Shown here: piece after piece, positions 53,404 through 62,428 of the stretch
How the letters are laid out: every line of letters begins with the position of its first letter
Position numbering within the stretch: position 1 is the stretch's first letter
Origin: Paenibacillus sp. 37
Lineage (GTDB): Bacteria > Bacillota > Bacilli > Paenibacillales > Paenibacillaceae
Assembly (NCBI RefSeq): GCF_008386395.1
Contig: NZ_CP043761.1
Coordinates: forward strand, 1,302,001 to 1,366,000
DNA: 64,000 nt
Reading direction: 5' to 3'
Program-made: the position numbers and the translations under genes
The notes under the pieces: model-generated
Told to the model about the DNA's origin: nothing
The model's input: only the letters and a program-made list of their open reading frames with translations
The model's database searches: none

Positions 53404-53595
53404 TTAGTCATCCGTAGAGGGCTTACGAGAAGCCTTCTCTTTGGGAATGGCATGCTCGACCGCATCACGTTGATCCTCATCCTCAAGTGCTTCGGGGAAG
53501 GAGTCCTCAGTGAATAGTCCGAAGTCCGGGTCAATATCTCGTTCGGTCACGAGATTATCCGGTTCATGCACATGCTTTTGGCGATCTTCCTTCAT
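53404..53595 (-). CDS. Small acidic protein, 63 residues
   Basis: Starts at ATG 53595 after GAGGAGGTG. The sequence is hydrophilic and acidic (RDIDPDFGLFTEDSFPEALEDEDQRDAVEHAI) with no hydrophobic core, so it is probably disordered. No family recognised. It follows a similar acidic protein gene by 39 bases and the two probably share a transcript. Confidence 0.65.
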   Translation of the reverse strand: MKEDRQKHVHEPDNLVTERDIDPDFGLFTEDSFPEALEDEDQRDAVEHAIPKEKASRKPSTDD

Positions 53596-53634
53596 CGTGT
53601 ATGCACCTCCTCATTCAGGATGTCATAACAGCCG

Positions 53635-54006
53635 TTAATGGCGTGGTGGAATGTCGTTCTCTGGTTTGGCATCTGCACCAGCACCATTAAGCAAATCGGT
53701 ACCATGCAACGCATCCGGATCGGGTGCAGCAGGATCAACCGGACTGTTCGGTTGCAGAAGATCTGCATCAGGTACAGATTCCAGCGGTGTCTCAGCCAAA
53801 CGTGAATCCAATTCCGGCTCGTCCACAGCGGCTGCGGCTACGGGTGCCAGATCCGAATCTTCCGTTACAATCCGTCTGCCGGAAACTTCATCAAAGGTAT
53901 CCATATCGCCTTCCGGGACTTCCGTCTCTGGGGGAATATCGCGGGACCTCTGATAACGGTCATAATAGCGGTCGCTCTCTTCGTTACTAATTGGTTTGTC
54001 AGACAT
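53635..54006 (-). CDS. Acidic low-complexity protein, 123 residues
   Basis: From ATG 54006, preceded by AAAGGAAGTG. The N-terminus has a Tyr/Arg patch (ESDRYYDRYQRSRDIPPETEVPEGDMDTFDEVSGRR), the rest is Asp/Pro/Ala-rich and likely disordered. No domain can be named. It lies upstream of the 63-residue acidic protein in the same orientation, and a third small gene precedes it, giving a run of small genes. Confidence 0.65.
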   Translation of the reverse strand: MSDKPISNEESDRYYDRYQRSRDIPPETEVPEGDMDTFDEVSGRRIVTEDSDLAPVAAAAVDEPELDSRLAETPLESVPDADLLQPNSPVDPAAPDPDALHGTDLLNGAGADAKPENDIPPRH

Positions 54007-54127
54007 GAGTAACACTTCCTTTCATTGTCGGTTGTCCAAAACTTCTTACCCCGTAGTTACCCAAAGCGCTAGTGTTGTAATCTTGCACAGGTTATTATCT
54101 CCGGGTGTTCACTACGATATGAATGCC

Positions 54128-54289
54128 TTAGAATTTGGGGAATACATATTTAACCAAGAAGTATAAGAATCCAAAAAAGATAATGATATATGCGGCATAT
54201 TTAATAAATGTGGAAGCGACCATACTTGAATCCGATTTATGCTGAACATCCTTATGTTCCACCTCAACCGTACGATGTGGCTCATTCAT
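54128..54289 (-). CDS. Small single-pass membrane protein, 53 residues
   Basis: A gene missed by length cut-offs. ATG 54289 follows AAGGAGATGATTAC. The first 30 residues are polar (MNEPHRTVEVEHKDVQHK), followed by one membrane helix AAYIIIFFGFLYFLVKYVF and a stop TAA at 54128-54130. Family and function are unknown. The strong ribosome binding site and clean topology argue that it is real. Confidence 0.65.
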   Translation of the reverse strand: MNEPHRTVEVEHKDVQHKSDSSMVASTFIKYAAYIIIFFGFLYFLVKYVFPKF

Positions 54290-54434
54290 TGTAATCATCT
54301 CCTTAGCGTGTTTGTTTGCTTTGAGAAACCATTACACCCGGAGCAAAGGATTGAATCGCAGCCACCGTTTTTACAGCTTTTCCTGTTTTGCCTATGTTAT
54401 GATTAAGCTTGAATATGTAAGGGAGGAATTTCAT

Positions 54435-54716
54435 GTGGACTGGTTCACACTGGGCAATATGATCACACGCATCCGTATCGGACAAAAGGCGTCCACACCC
54501 GGGTTCTCCCGTACCGTCATCCGTCGTCCGGATGGTTTGTTTTGGGTAGGCGGTATATGGTCCGGGCAAGTTGTACAGTTACGGGATTTCCTTTTTTCCG
54601 ACATATGGACCATCTATGATGATGAGGAGACAGAGCAGTGGCTTGAATTTCGCAGTCAAGTTGAACAGAAAGAACGGGAAATGATAGTGAACCAGTTCGA
54701 AGACTTGCGTGATTAA
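54435..54716 (+). CDS. Small hypothetical protein, 93 residues
   Basis: GTG 54435 lies eight bases after GGGAGG and is preferred to in-frame upstream codons without a ribosome binding site. The protein has a beta-rich centre (TVIRRPDGLFWVGGIWSGQVVQLRDFLFSDIWTIYDDEE) and a charged helical C-terminus. No family recognised. It is divergent from the 53-residue membrane protein and is followed after 153 bases by the sensor kinase gene. Confidence 0.55.
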   Translation: MDWFTLGNMITRIRIGQKASTPGFSRTVIRRPDGLFWVGGIWSGQVVQLRDFLFSDIWTIYDDEETEQWLEFRSQVEQKEREMIVNQFEDLRD

Positions 54717-54869
54717 CCAGACAACTTTAACAATAAAATGGAAATAAGACTATAAATCGACTTAAATGTGAAATTTCATTTTATCTCAAGAAGGTGACGT
54801 GACAAACGGTGGCGAATGATAAATGAGAGAATCTAAGATAGGGAAAATTAGAACTTTGAGGTGCTGTGA

Positions 54870-56768
54870 ATGAAAAATGTGCCCAAAGCTATCGTCATCT
54901 TATGGATGAGTGTATTGATTATTCTAGGCATGCCACATGGGATAGTCTTTGCAACTACAGGAGCGGTTCAGCAACCTGTATCCATTACAGGGTGGGAAGT
55001 AAAATGGGGGAACGTTGACGATCAAGGGTTCATCAGTGAGGTTAAGGGAGCAGACGAGATATGGGAAAAGCAAGGCAGCGATAAGTTAGAGTATAGCAAT
55101 ACGGATCGATCGAATTCTTTATGGACTCGCCTGACCATCCCTGAGTTGAGTGAGGAAAGTTCAGCCATTCGATTTGAGAACATTAAAGGCAATCATATTG
55201 TTGTTTATCTGGAAGACCGCAAGGTCTACGAAAACTATCATTACAATTATGATAATAATGCTGTGTTGCTGCCCTTATCCAGCGAAAATTCAGGTGACAC
55301 GCTTTATGTATGGTCACAAAATGAAAAAGGCCGTCTGGGTATACAAGGTACTGTTCAGGTTGGACCTTATGCCGCGTTACAGGAGAAATATATTCATAAC
55401 GGACTTATTGATGTGATTTTGGGCGCGACCTTTGTTTTCACAGCGATTACGATGCTGAGTTGTACGTTCTTCCTTGGCAAATTCCATAAGGGATTATGGA
55501 TCTCGCTATGCATCGTGATGGGTTCCATCGGCACGATGATCATCACGTACTCGCAATTTTTGTATACGTTCTATCAGGTATATGGTGACTTGTATTCCGT
55601 AGTCTTTGATCTGGCGATGCTGCTGGGTATGCCAGCGCTATGTTATTTTTTTGAACAGATTATCGGGCCAGGACTGCATGGAATCTTCACCAAACTGCGA
55701 AAAATACTATTCATATATTCAGTTATCGCTGTGTTCTCTCTATTTATCTATGTTACTTCAGGTGGGCAATGGGAGATCCTATACAATCTGCTCGTGCAGC
55801 GTGTGGTTGGCATTGTGCTGGTCATTCTACTGACGATCCTGCTGGTTGGTACCATCGCCAAAGCGCTGCAACGAAATCGGGAAGCTATGCTGCTTGCGAC
55901 GGGATTTGGTACATTTGCCTTGATCAGTGTGGCTGAACTGTTGTGGTATTATCAGCGGAGTGGGACGTATCATCTGTTATGGTGGAAATGGTCCATGGTT
56001 GCATTTGTGATCTCGTTGATTGCCATTCTCGGAAGTCGTTTTGCCGAAAAACATACTAAAGTTCTAGAGTATTCCAAGGAACTGGAGTTGTTCAACAATG
56101 AGTTGCAGCGATCCGAAAAGATGGAGATTATTAGCGAACTGGCTGCTTCCGTTGCCCATGAAGTACGTAATCCACTTCAGGTGACAAGAGGGTTCCTGCA
56201 ACTTATGACGGAACAGGAAGACAACAAAAATAAGGGGTATGTGCGAATTGCACTGGAAGAACTTGATCGGGCTTCGGGCATCATAACGGATTTTCTTACC
56301 TTTGCCAAACCTGAGTTTGACCATATTATCTCGCTCAATATCTCGGATGAATTCAATCATATTGAAGGCATTCTTGTACCGATGGCTAATCTGGAGGGTG
56401 GTAAAATCACCACCGACATTCCGCCAGATCTATATATTCGAGGCAATTCCTCGAAGTTCAAGCAGGCTTTTATCAATATTATCAAGAACAGTATTGAAGC
56501 TTTTCAGGGACAAGGCCAGATTGATATCTGGGCGTACAAGCAGGATGGACTGATTAAGGTGCATGTCAGGGATAACGGAGAAGGGATGGACGAGGAAGCA
56601 CTCTCCCGGTTGGGCGAGCCTTATTTCTCCAATAAAATCAAAGGCACAGGCCTGGGCATGATGGTGACATTCCGAATTGTTGAAGCGATGCAAGGACAGA
56701 TCAGCTTTACAAGCACCAAAGGGGTAGGAACAGAAGCGGTTGTATCTTTTGCCGAGTTCGTCGAATGA
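54870..56768 (+). CDS. Sensor histidine kinase with 7TMR-DISM-like input
   Basis: Membrane kinase of 632 residues. A signal-like first helix is followed by an extracellular beta-rich domain (about 35-180), a block of seven transmembrane helices (about 180-395) as in 7TMR-DISM receptors, a short coiled coil, the HisKA domain with phospho-acceptor His in ASVAHEVRNPLQ near 425, and an ATPase domain with IINIIKNS-type N-box (FINIIKNSIEAF), DNGEGMD and GTGLGM. No response regulator gene is adjacent. The extracellular domain may bind a carbohydrate or peptide. It is convergent with the peptide-precursor unit. Confidence 0.9.
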   Translation: MKNVPKAIVILWMSVLIILGMPHGIVFATTGAVQQPVSITGWEVKWGNVDDQGFISEVKGADEIWEKQGSDKLEYSNTDRSNSLWTRLTIPELSEESSAIRFENIKGNHIVVYLEDRKVYENYHYNYDNNAVLLPLSSENSGDTLYVWSQNEKGRLGIQGTVQVGPYAALQEKYIHNGLIDVILGATFVFTAITMLSCTFFLGKFHKGLWISLCIVMGSIGTMIITYSQFLYTFYQVYGDLYSVVFDLAMLLGMPALCYFFEQIIGPGLHGIFTKLRKILFIYSVIAVFSLFIYVTSGGQWEILYNLLVQRVVGIVLVILLTILLVGTIAKALQRNREAMLLATGFGTFALISVAELLWYYQRSGTYHLLWWKWSMVAFVISLIAILGSRFAEKHTKVLEYSKELELFNNELQRSEKMEIISELAASVAHEVRNPLQVTRGFLQLMTEQEDNKNKGYVRIALEELDRASGIITDFLTFAKPEFDHIISLNISDEFNHIEGILVPMANLEGGKITTDIPPDLYIRGNSSKFKQAFINIIKNSIEAFQGQGQIDIWAYKQDGLIKVHVRDNGEGMDEEALSRLGEPYFSNKIKGTGLGMMVTFRIVEAMQGQISFTSTKGVGTEAVVSFAEFVE

Positions 56769-56843
56769 CGAACTCACAGAAGGATACTGCGGCTTTTTTG
56801 TTCCTACCCCTGATTTCTTACCTACAAGATTAGCTCACCCAAA

Positions 56844-57086
56844 TTAACTTCTCCAAGGTCCGCAATTCACATCATAATTTACTTTGGAAGGATTGGGAGG
56901 TATGACAAGCACATAGTCATTTTGCTGCTCCTCAACAGTACGTACCTGAATGTGCTCCGGAATTACGATGCCGAACGCTTCACGAAGCGCCTGCTTCGGA
57001 TTGGAATGCAATTGTTGTCTGAAGTGCTCGTCAGTCCAGGCCTTTTCAATAATATCCTCATGCAACGTTTTCTCTGATACCATCAT
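56844..57086 (-). CDS. NHLP-leader peptide precursor (putative RiPP)
   Basis: Precursor of about 80 residues. The leader (ATG 57086 to about residue 66) has the nitrile-hydratase-leader pattern: an amphipathic helix EDIIEKAWTDEHFRQQL, NPKQALREAFGI, IPEHIQVRTVEE and the closing DYVLVIPPNP. The tail is SKVNYDVNCGPWRS, with one Cys and one Trp. NHLP leaders feed RiPP-modifying enzymes. The gene follows an isoprenyl-synthase-like gene by 36 bases, so the tail, perhaps its Trp, could be prenylated as in ComX. The start is uncertain among several ATGs. Confidence 0.8.
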   Translation of the reverse strand: MMVSEKTLHEDIIEKAWTDEHFRQQLHSNPKQALREAFGIVIPEHIQVRTVEEQQNDYVLVIPPNPSKVNYDVNCGPWRS

Positions 57087-57140
57087 CGTCAACATTCCCT
57101 TCATATTTAGAATTAAACTGAACCAGCTTAGTCCTTATGC

Positions 57141-58088
57141 TCAGAATCCCAACTGTTGCTCGCTAATCCAGTGATGAAACCCGCCTTGGAGGAGCCGTTT
57201 CTTCCGTTGTGTAATGTCCTGAATAGCTTGTACTAAAGTGCTAGATAAATAAGAATTAAACGCTTCGAGATGCGATATTCCTAAGTTAGACGATGTTAGT
57301 GTGCGATTATAGTGATAAGCAATGTCTACGTAAGAGTTCATGAGTTGTGTATTGTATACATTGTCATGTATACGGTCGCTTAGAGGATGAACTGGATAGT
57401 TGTGATTCAGTGCTGCGGATATGTGGGAGAGGTAGCTGTTGTAGTTTCCATGCACAGCATCTTGTTGCGTGTCTGTGAAGTCATCGGTCATCTGGAGGGT
57501 CATGAGTGTGATGTTGATGGCAGAACACACCGGGATGATCCGGTCGGACTGATTCAGCAGAAGCAGTGCACCAGTAGCTCCAATGAGCAGAGGGGCAGCC
57601 TTTTGCGCAATCAACAAAGGATTCTGTTGGAAAAAATCAATGGAATGCTCACCCGTAACACTCACGGCCCAATCCACTACATATTGTCTGAAATAGACCC
57701 AGAACGTGGAGGAAGGATCGAATAATTCCGAGTAAGATTGAAGTGCATCCATGTAGTATAGATTACCAAGAGATAACTTCAATGTGGCATTCTCCGGTTG
57801 TTCATCCATCACGTCGTCCTGATTCAGAAAATATAACATGTGAATGAGACAGGCTGTACTTAATTGGTGTGCTTTCTCTGCGGGTAGTTTATCTGAGTGT
57901 TGCATCCAAAGTGGAATGATGTACCCGATGTAACTGTGTCCCGAATCTCGTAACAGCGGATTAACCGAACGAAGCTGCTCTAATGCATGTCCTGACAAGG
58001 GTTCGGGATATTCCCGTACGAGTTGTTCCGCTGAAGCAAACACGACCTCCAGATCGGATCTAAACGGATCTAACCAATCTTTCTGCAT
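57141..58088 (-). CDS. Isoprenyl-synthase-like enzyme (ComQ-like)
   Basis: Class I isoprenoid synthase-like protein of 315 residues. Both aspartate-rich motifs are intact: DDVMD near residue 92 and DDFTD near 200, which bind the Mg-diphosphate of an allylic substrate. Length and layout resemble ComQ, which prenylates the Trp of the ComX pheromone, more than the longer housekeeping prenyl synthases. A plain chain-length synthase is the alternative. AAGGAC lies eleven bases before the ATG, and a perfect TATAAT (minus strand, 58162-58157) about 70 bases upstream. It precedes the NHLP precursor in one transcript. Confidence 0.78.
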   Translation of the reverse strand: MQKDWLDPFRSDLEVVFASAEQLVREYPEPLSGHALEQLRSVNPLLRDSGHSYIGYIIPLWMQHSDKLPAEKAHQLSTACLIHMLYFLNQDDVMDEQPENATLKLSLGNLYYMDALQSYSELFDPSSTFWVYFRQYVVDWAVSVTGEHSIDFFQQNPLLIAQKAAPLLIGATGALLLLNQSDRIIPVCSAINITLMTLQMTDDFTDTQQDAVHGNYNSYLSHISAALNHNYPVHPLSDRIHDNVYNTQLMNSYVDIAYHYNRTLTSSNLGISHLEAFNSYLSSTLVQAIQDITQRKKRLLQGGFHHWISEQQLGF

Positions 58089-58307
58089 TATTACATATCG
58101 TCCTTCCTGCGATAAGGTGACTAAGGACTGTTCGACTAGATCATGAAGTTACATTCATTATAGCGGAAGTGAAATGAAAAAAATAGGATTTTTTGTGATC
58201 AATTGTGAGAAAAATGATGACTTTTTGTATTTTATGGCATAAAAAAGTGGATTTTAGGCTCAAACTAGGAAGGCACAGGATTTCGACATCGGAAAGGCGG
58301 CAGAAAA

Positions 58308-59045
58308 ATGATAATGAAATGGAAAACATGGATGGCAGCCGGATTGGCAGCCGTAGTCATAACAGCAGCAACAGGACTTGTGGCATTTGCTGATCCAGCA
58401 CTTCGAGTTGAGGAACATGACGATGCGTCTAGCGCTACTTCCTCAGGCAAACAAGCGAAGCCATGCATGCAGGCAGGACACGGTTTGTTTATGATTGGTG
58501 AAACGGCAGACCTGCTTGGGATTGGCCTTCGGGATCTGAAATCACAGATGGAGCTGGGTAAGACGTTGTCCCAGATTGCCAAAGAGCGCAAGGGGCTTAG
58601 TGAGGAGCAGTTATTGCAGAAGTTGAAGCCTACATTGGCGCAACGTCTGGATCAAGCTGTAGACGAAGGTTGTCTCACCAAGGAACAAGCTGCAGCTACG
58701 AAGGCGGACATGGATACCAAGTTGAAAAAGGTCATCAATACCCCGCTGCGTGATTTGCGGCGTGAATTTGCCCACCATGGCAAACGTTCCATGGTAGATA
58801 AAGGTGAAATCGCCCGTTTTATTGGAGTCACACCCGCTCAACTGCACGAGCAGCTTCAGGGAGGGAAATCTCTGGCTGAGATTGCTCAGGCAAAAGGCAT
58901 TAGCGAAACGCAGCTGGTGGACAAGCTGAAGGAACAATTAACGGGTGATCTGAAGAGATTTGTGAATCAGAAGGGCAACGTGCATCCTGCCCCGGGTCCC
59001 CAGGAACCTGTTCCTGGACGATCAACTTCGAGTGAAGTGAAATAA
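58308..59045 (+). CDS. Secreted protein with two related helical repeats
   Basis: Exported protein of 245 residues. A signal peptide (WMAAGLAAVVITAATGLVAFA) is cut near residue 28. Two similar units follow, each ending in a helix-turn-helix-like SLAEIAQAKGISETQLVDKLKE (near 190-212) or TLSQIAKERKGLSEEQLLQKLK (near 85-107), the pattern seen in DUF2680-like exported proteins of Firmicutes. A Pro-rich tail ends it. AAAGGCGG precedes the ATG. Function unknown; probably cell-surface associated. Confidence 0.75.
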   Translation: MIMKWKTWMAAGLAAVVITAATGLVAFADPALRVEEHDDASSATSSGKQAKPCMQAGHGLFMIGETADLLGIGLRDLKSQMELGKTLSQIAKERKGLSEEQLLQKLKPTLAQRLDQAVDEGCLTKEQAAATKADMDTKLKKVINTPLRDLRREFAHHGKRSMVDKGEIARFIGVTPAQLHEQLQGGKSLAEIAQAKGISETQLVDKLKEQLTGDLKRFVNQKGNVHPAPGPQEPVPGRSTSSEVK

Positions 59046-59082
59046 AGAAGAGCGTCTCCATAAGGGGACGCTCTTCTTTTAT
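59045..59082. terminator. Bidirectional terminator
   Basis: AAGAAGAGCGTC pairs with GACGCTCTTCTT with CC/GG inside, ending in TTTTATTTT. It separates the secreted-protein gene and the convergent acyltransferase gene. Confidence 0.87.
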
Positions 59083-59083
59083 T

Positions 59084-60337
59084 TTAAAACGGCTTACTCG
59101 TTCCCGGACTGCGAGTTGCGCCGGGTGACGGAGTTCGCTCAGGTGAGTTTCTTTTGTCCACAGCAGCTGTTGGATTGGGGGTTGAACGTGGTTTGCGCAT
59201 TAACCCTACCGTGAAACGTGAGCCAGGAAGCTTGGATAATACCCAACTGATTGCAAGAGCAATACCAACCGTTACAAGGAACGATAGCAACGTTACAGGC
59301 AGATGCCATCCACTGAGTTGAAGCGGTCTGGTTACATAAGCGATCGCGTAGATCACCAGTGCATGAACCAGATATCCACCAAATGAATAGCGGCCAATCC
59401 AGGCTAGCAATCGCTGAAACCGTGTATCTTTGCCCTGCATCAGTACAAGGAAACCATACATCATAAGCATCTGAGCCATAATGATCAGGAATGTGGTTGG
59501 TTTCAGATAGGTGGAGATATTCAGATTAACAACATCTCCGGACCCACGCAGCACATCGTAACCAAGCCATATATACATCCCTATAAACAGACAGATCGTC
59601 CATGGCAGCACCTTCGTGGTCCAACTCCTCCAGCTATCCACTGACCAGGCACATACGGCACCCAGTAAAAAGTAGAACCAGTACATCACCCATGAATAGG
59701 AGCGATATTGCAGTAACGTTGACCAAGGCTCAGACATGGATTCTGTCCAGCCCCCCATATTATAGTAGGACCATTTCATAAGCAGGCCGTAGAATGCAGC
59801 TGCCAAGACAATGAGTGCCACAATGATTTGCATGGGCGTGAAACGTGAGGCGTTCTGGATACGTCTCTGGATGGTTTTTGCTCCTGTCCAGAACAGGGGG
59901 AACAGAATATAGAACTGAAACACCATAATGACAAACCAGAGATGATATCCCGTCTGCGGGACAAACAGTTCACGAATCAGACTGCGAAAATCCGGTATGC
60001 CTGCAAGCCAGAACGCGGGGGTGAAGATACGGACAGACAGCCAGTAGATCAGTGTCCATACAACAAACGGCATATAGATATCGCCAAATCGCTTTCGAAT
60101 GAAGCGAGGATATTCCGGTTTGGTGTTACGATGATGGTAAAACAACATTACACCCGATAGAAATACAAACGTTGGCGTACCAAATCGGGTCAGATGATAA
60201 ATCATGGTCAGCATAATGGAATCCGGTTGTTCAATATCAGCGCGATAGATATACTCAGCGATACTATGCTGCATAACGATGGCCAGAAAGGCAATGCCCC
60301 GCAGTTCGGTCCATTCTGCTATTCGCGGTTTTTTCAC
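59084..60337 (-). CDS. Membrane acyltransferase family 3
   Basis: OafA/YrhL-type acyltransferase of 417 residues with about ten membrane helices. Family marks are ELRGIAFLAIVMQHS near residue 12 (with the conserved His), RFGTPTFVFLSGVMLFYHHR, and YHLWFVIMVFQFYILFPLFW near 130-150. Such proteins transfer acetyl or other acyl groups to surface polysaccharides or wall polymers. A polar tail of about 40 residues (from 375) is Pro/Thr/Ser-rich. The LCP wall enzyme gene lies just upstream in the same direction. Confidence 0.9.
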   Translation of the reverse strand: MKKPRIAEWTELRGIAFLAIVMQHSIAEYIYRADIEQPDSIMLTMIYHLTRFGTPTFVFLSGVMLFYHHRNTKPEYPRFIRKRFGDIYMPFVVWTLIYWLSVRIFTPAFWLAGIPDFRSLIRELFVPQTGYHLWFVIMVFQFYILFPLFWTGAKTIQRRIQNASRFTPMQIIVALIVLAAAFYGLLMKWSYYNMGGWTESMSEPWSTLLQYRSYSWVMYWFYFLLGAVCAWSVDSWRSWTTKVLPWTICLFIGMYIWLGYDVLRGSGDVVNLNISTYLKPTTFLIIMAQMLMMYGFLVLMQGKDTRFQRLLAWIGRYSFGGYLVHALVIYAIAYVTRPLQLSGWHLPVTLLSFLVTVGIALAISWVLSKLPGSRFTVGLMRKPRSTPNPTAAVDKRNSPERTPSPGATRSPGTSKPF

Positions 60338-60424
60338 ACGTAATCCTCCCTCCAGGAACCGGAGTTCATCATATAAGGGTACCCGTTAAACATTAAGGCT
60401 GCATTAAATGGAGAAAATAGGTAC

Positions 60425-60451
60425 CAAAAAAAGACGGCTTCAGCCGTCTTC
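60425..60451 (-). terminator. Terminator of LCP gene
   Basis: AAGACGGC, TGAA loop, GCCGTCTT on the minus strand, followed by TTTTTTT. Confidence 0.87.
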
Positions 60452-60476
60452 TCTGTTGATATATCTCATGCTTGTT

Positions 60477-61472
60477 TTAGTTCTGTTCCCCTGATGATGG
60501 AGTCTCTGAGGACTCGGCATCTTCTTCAAAAAGTTGCTGAATGTAGGACTGGAGTTTGGTCACATCAACACCCAGCACCTGAGCTGAGCCGACCAGTTCA
60601 TTGGTGAGTAGTTTGTTCGGTGGAATCTGCTGCTGATCGATATCGTTCGCATGGATATCGAAGCCAAGTGATGCGAGTTTTAACATCTGGGTTGGACTAA
60701 GGTCTGTCTCAATATAGGGAGCGATGGCTTCCAGGATATCCGGGATTTTGAAAAGCGAAGTGGTGCTCTGCATTTTCTTGGCCAGCTCGGTCATGAAGAT
60801 CCGCTGCCGTTCGGTGCGGGTAAAATCCGAGGTGGCATCATGCCGGAACCGAACATATTGCAGGGCGGTTTTGCCGTCCATATGCTGCAACCCTTTTTTC
60901 AAGTCAATGTCGTACATATGTTTATCAGCTTTACTGGTGTAATACATGTCTTTCTCCACGTCAATCTCAATACCGCTTACCGCATCAACGAGTGCCATGA
61001 AACCTGTAAAGTCTGTGTAGACATAATGCTGAATGGGAATACCGAGCAGATCACTGACAGTTTGTTTGGTCAGCTCCGCACCCCCGTAGGAAAAGGCTGC
61101 ATTAAGTCTGCTTTTGCCATGCCCTGGAATGGCTACATAGGTATCACGCAGTACGGAGAATAGATGGGCTTTCTTGGTGACCGGATCAATGGAAGCGACC
61201 ATGACGGAATCTGAGCGTCCTGCATCGTCGCCTCTTGAGTCTCCACCAAGGAGCAGAATGTTCACCCGTTCCTGGCCCTCCCATCTGGGAATCGTTGTAG
61301 ATGGTGTGTCTGAATCGCTGTCTGTGCCGGAAGAGGACGAGTTGGATGAAGTCCCGGAAGCCGTGGAGATGCTATTGGCAAAATGAACAATCGAATATCC
61401 GTAATATACAACGACACCTGTAATCGCAAGTGCCAGGGTCAGGGCTGTACCCCATAACCATTTTTTAAGCAT
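60477..61472 (-). CDS. LCP family (LytR-CpsA-Psr) wall polymer ligase
   Basis: Membrane-anchored phosphotransferase of 331 residues. One N-terminal helix (LWGTALTLALAITGVVVYYG), a Ser/Asp-rich linker, then the LCP domain with NILLLGGDSRGDDAGRSDSVMVASIDP, the Arg-rich RDTYVAIPGHGKSRLNAAFSYGG, and LQYVRFRHDATSDFTRTERQRIF. These Arg and Asp residues bind the polyprenyl-phosphate lipid. LCP proteins attach teichoic acids or other glycopolymers to peptidoglycan. AAAGGTGAAG supports ATG 61472. Neighbours BcrC and an acyltransferase also act on the envelope. Confidence 0.93.
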   Translation of the reverse strand: MLKKWLWGTALTLALAITGVVVYYGYSIVHFANSISTASGTSSNSSSSGTDSDSDTPSTTIPRWEGQERVNILLLGGDSRGDDAGRSDSVMVASIDPVTKKAHLFSVLRDTYVAIPGHGKSRLNAAFSYGGAELTKQTVSDLLGIPIQHYVYTDFTGFMALVDAVSGIEIDVEKDMYYTSKADKHMYDIDLKKGLQHMDGKTALQYVRFRHDATSDFTRTERQRIFMTELAKKMQSTTSLFKIPDILEAIAPYIETDLSPTQMLKLASLGFDIHANDIDQQQIPPNKLLTNELVGSAQVLGVDVTKLQSYIQQLFEEDAESSETPSSGEQN

Positions 61473-61656
61473 AATCTTCACCTTTCTATGATTGAACTGA
61501 TATGTAACCCAGACTAGTTTAACAAAAAGAAAGCAAAATGTCCCCTTTGATTTCGTAACTTCGGTCAATGTGAGGATTGTTTGACAAATAGTTAGTGTAT
61601 ATTTATTATGTAAAAAATAATCTTGTTTTGTGTAATGGGGGTATTGAAAGCCAGTT

Positions 61657-62208
61657 ATGAATCAATCACTATTTAATTGGATTAATCAGTTTGCAGACCA
61701 AATACCGTTTCTGGACTGGTTTATGATCACATCATCCGAGTATGCGGTTTGGGTCATGATTGCACTGCTCGTTATCGTATGGTTTCTCGGCGATCCATCG
61801 AAACAACGCATTGTTTTTTATGCCTGTGTGGCTTCCATTGTAGCGCTAGTTCTGGCCAAATGGGGGATATCACCAGCGGTCGGTCATCCAAGACCTTTTG
61901 TAGAAGGGACTGTGCATCAGCTGGTTGCCCATGTACCTGATCCTTCTTTTCCAAGTAAACATGCTTCCTTTGTATTTGCTCTAGCGGCTGCTTCATTCTT
62001 TATTGGACGTCGCTTCGGGTTATGGATGTTGTTACTCGCTGTGTTGACAGGGGTGTCGCGTGTATATGTTGGTGTGCATTATCCAGGAGATATTCTGGGA
62101 GGATTCATGCTCGGAAGTCTGTTTAGTGTGGTTCTGATTACAACCCGCAATTATACCAAGTCGATTCCCGACTTCTTCATTAACATACACCGACGTGTTT
62201 TTCGTTAG
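61657..62208 (+). CDS. bcrC: Undecaprenyl-diphosphatase, BcrC type
   Basis: PAP2-family membrane phosphatase of 183 residues with five to six helices. The three phosphatase motifs are KWGISPAVGHPRPF, PSFPSKHAS and SRVYVGVHYPGD, with the catalytic His in the second and third. BcrC recycles undecaprenyl diphosphate for wall synthesis and gives bacitracin resistance. It is divergent from the LCP gene, 184 bases apart. A terminator follows. Confidence 0.92.
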   Translation: MNQSLFNWINQFADQIPFLDWFMITSSEYAVWVMIALLVIVWFLGDPSKQRIVFYACVASIVALVLAKWGISPAVGHPRPFVEGTVHQLVAHVPDPSFPSKHASFVFALAAASFFIGRRFGLWMLLLAVLTGVSRVYVGVHYPGDILGGFMLGSLFSVVLITTRNYTKSIPDFFINIHRRVFR

Positions 62209-62257
62209 CGATTGAAAGAAATGTCTAGTGAATTGATGGTAGTTATTATTAATGAAA

Positions 62258-62303
62258 GAAGCCTCATATCTCTGGTTCTGCCAAAGATGGGAGGCTTTTT
62301 TTT
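62258..62303 (+). terminator. Terminator after bcrC
   Basis: GAAGCCTC...CT pairs with AG...GAGGCTTT, followed by a run of eight T residues. Confidence 0.83.
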
Positions 62304-62428
62304 GCTTTATTTTCGAAGTTACATGAAATTTCTAGAAATTGAATTCTAACATCTACAATTCATGACTAGAGGTGACGATATATTATTCATATGCATTAGT
62401 TTATGCGCTAAGTTGAGGAGTGGGACAC

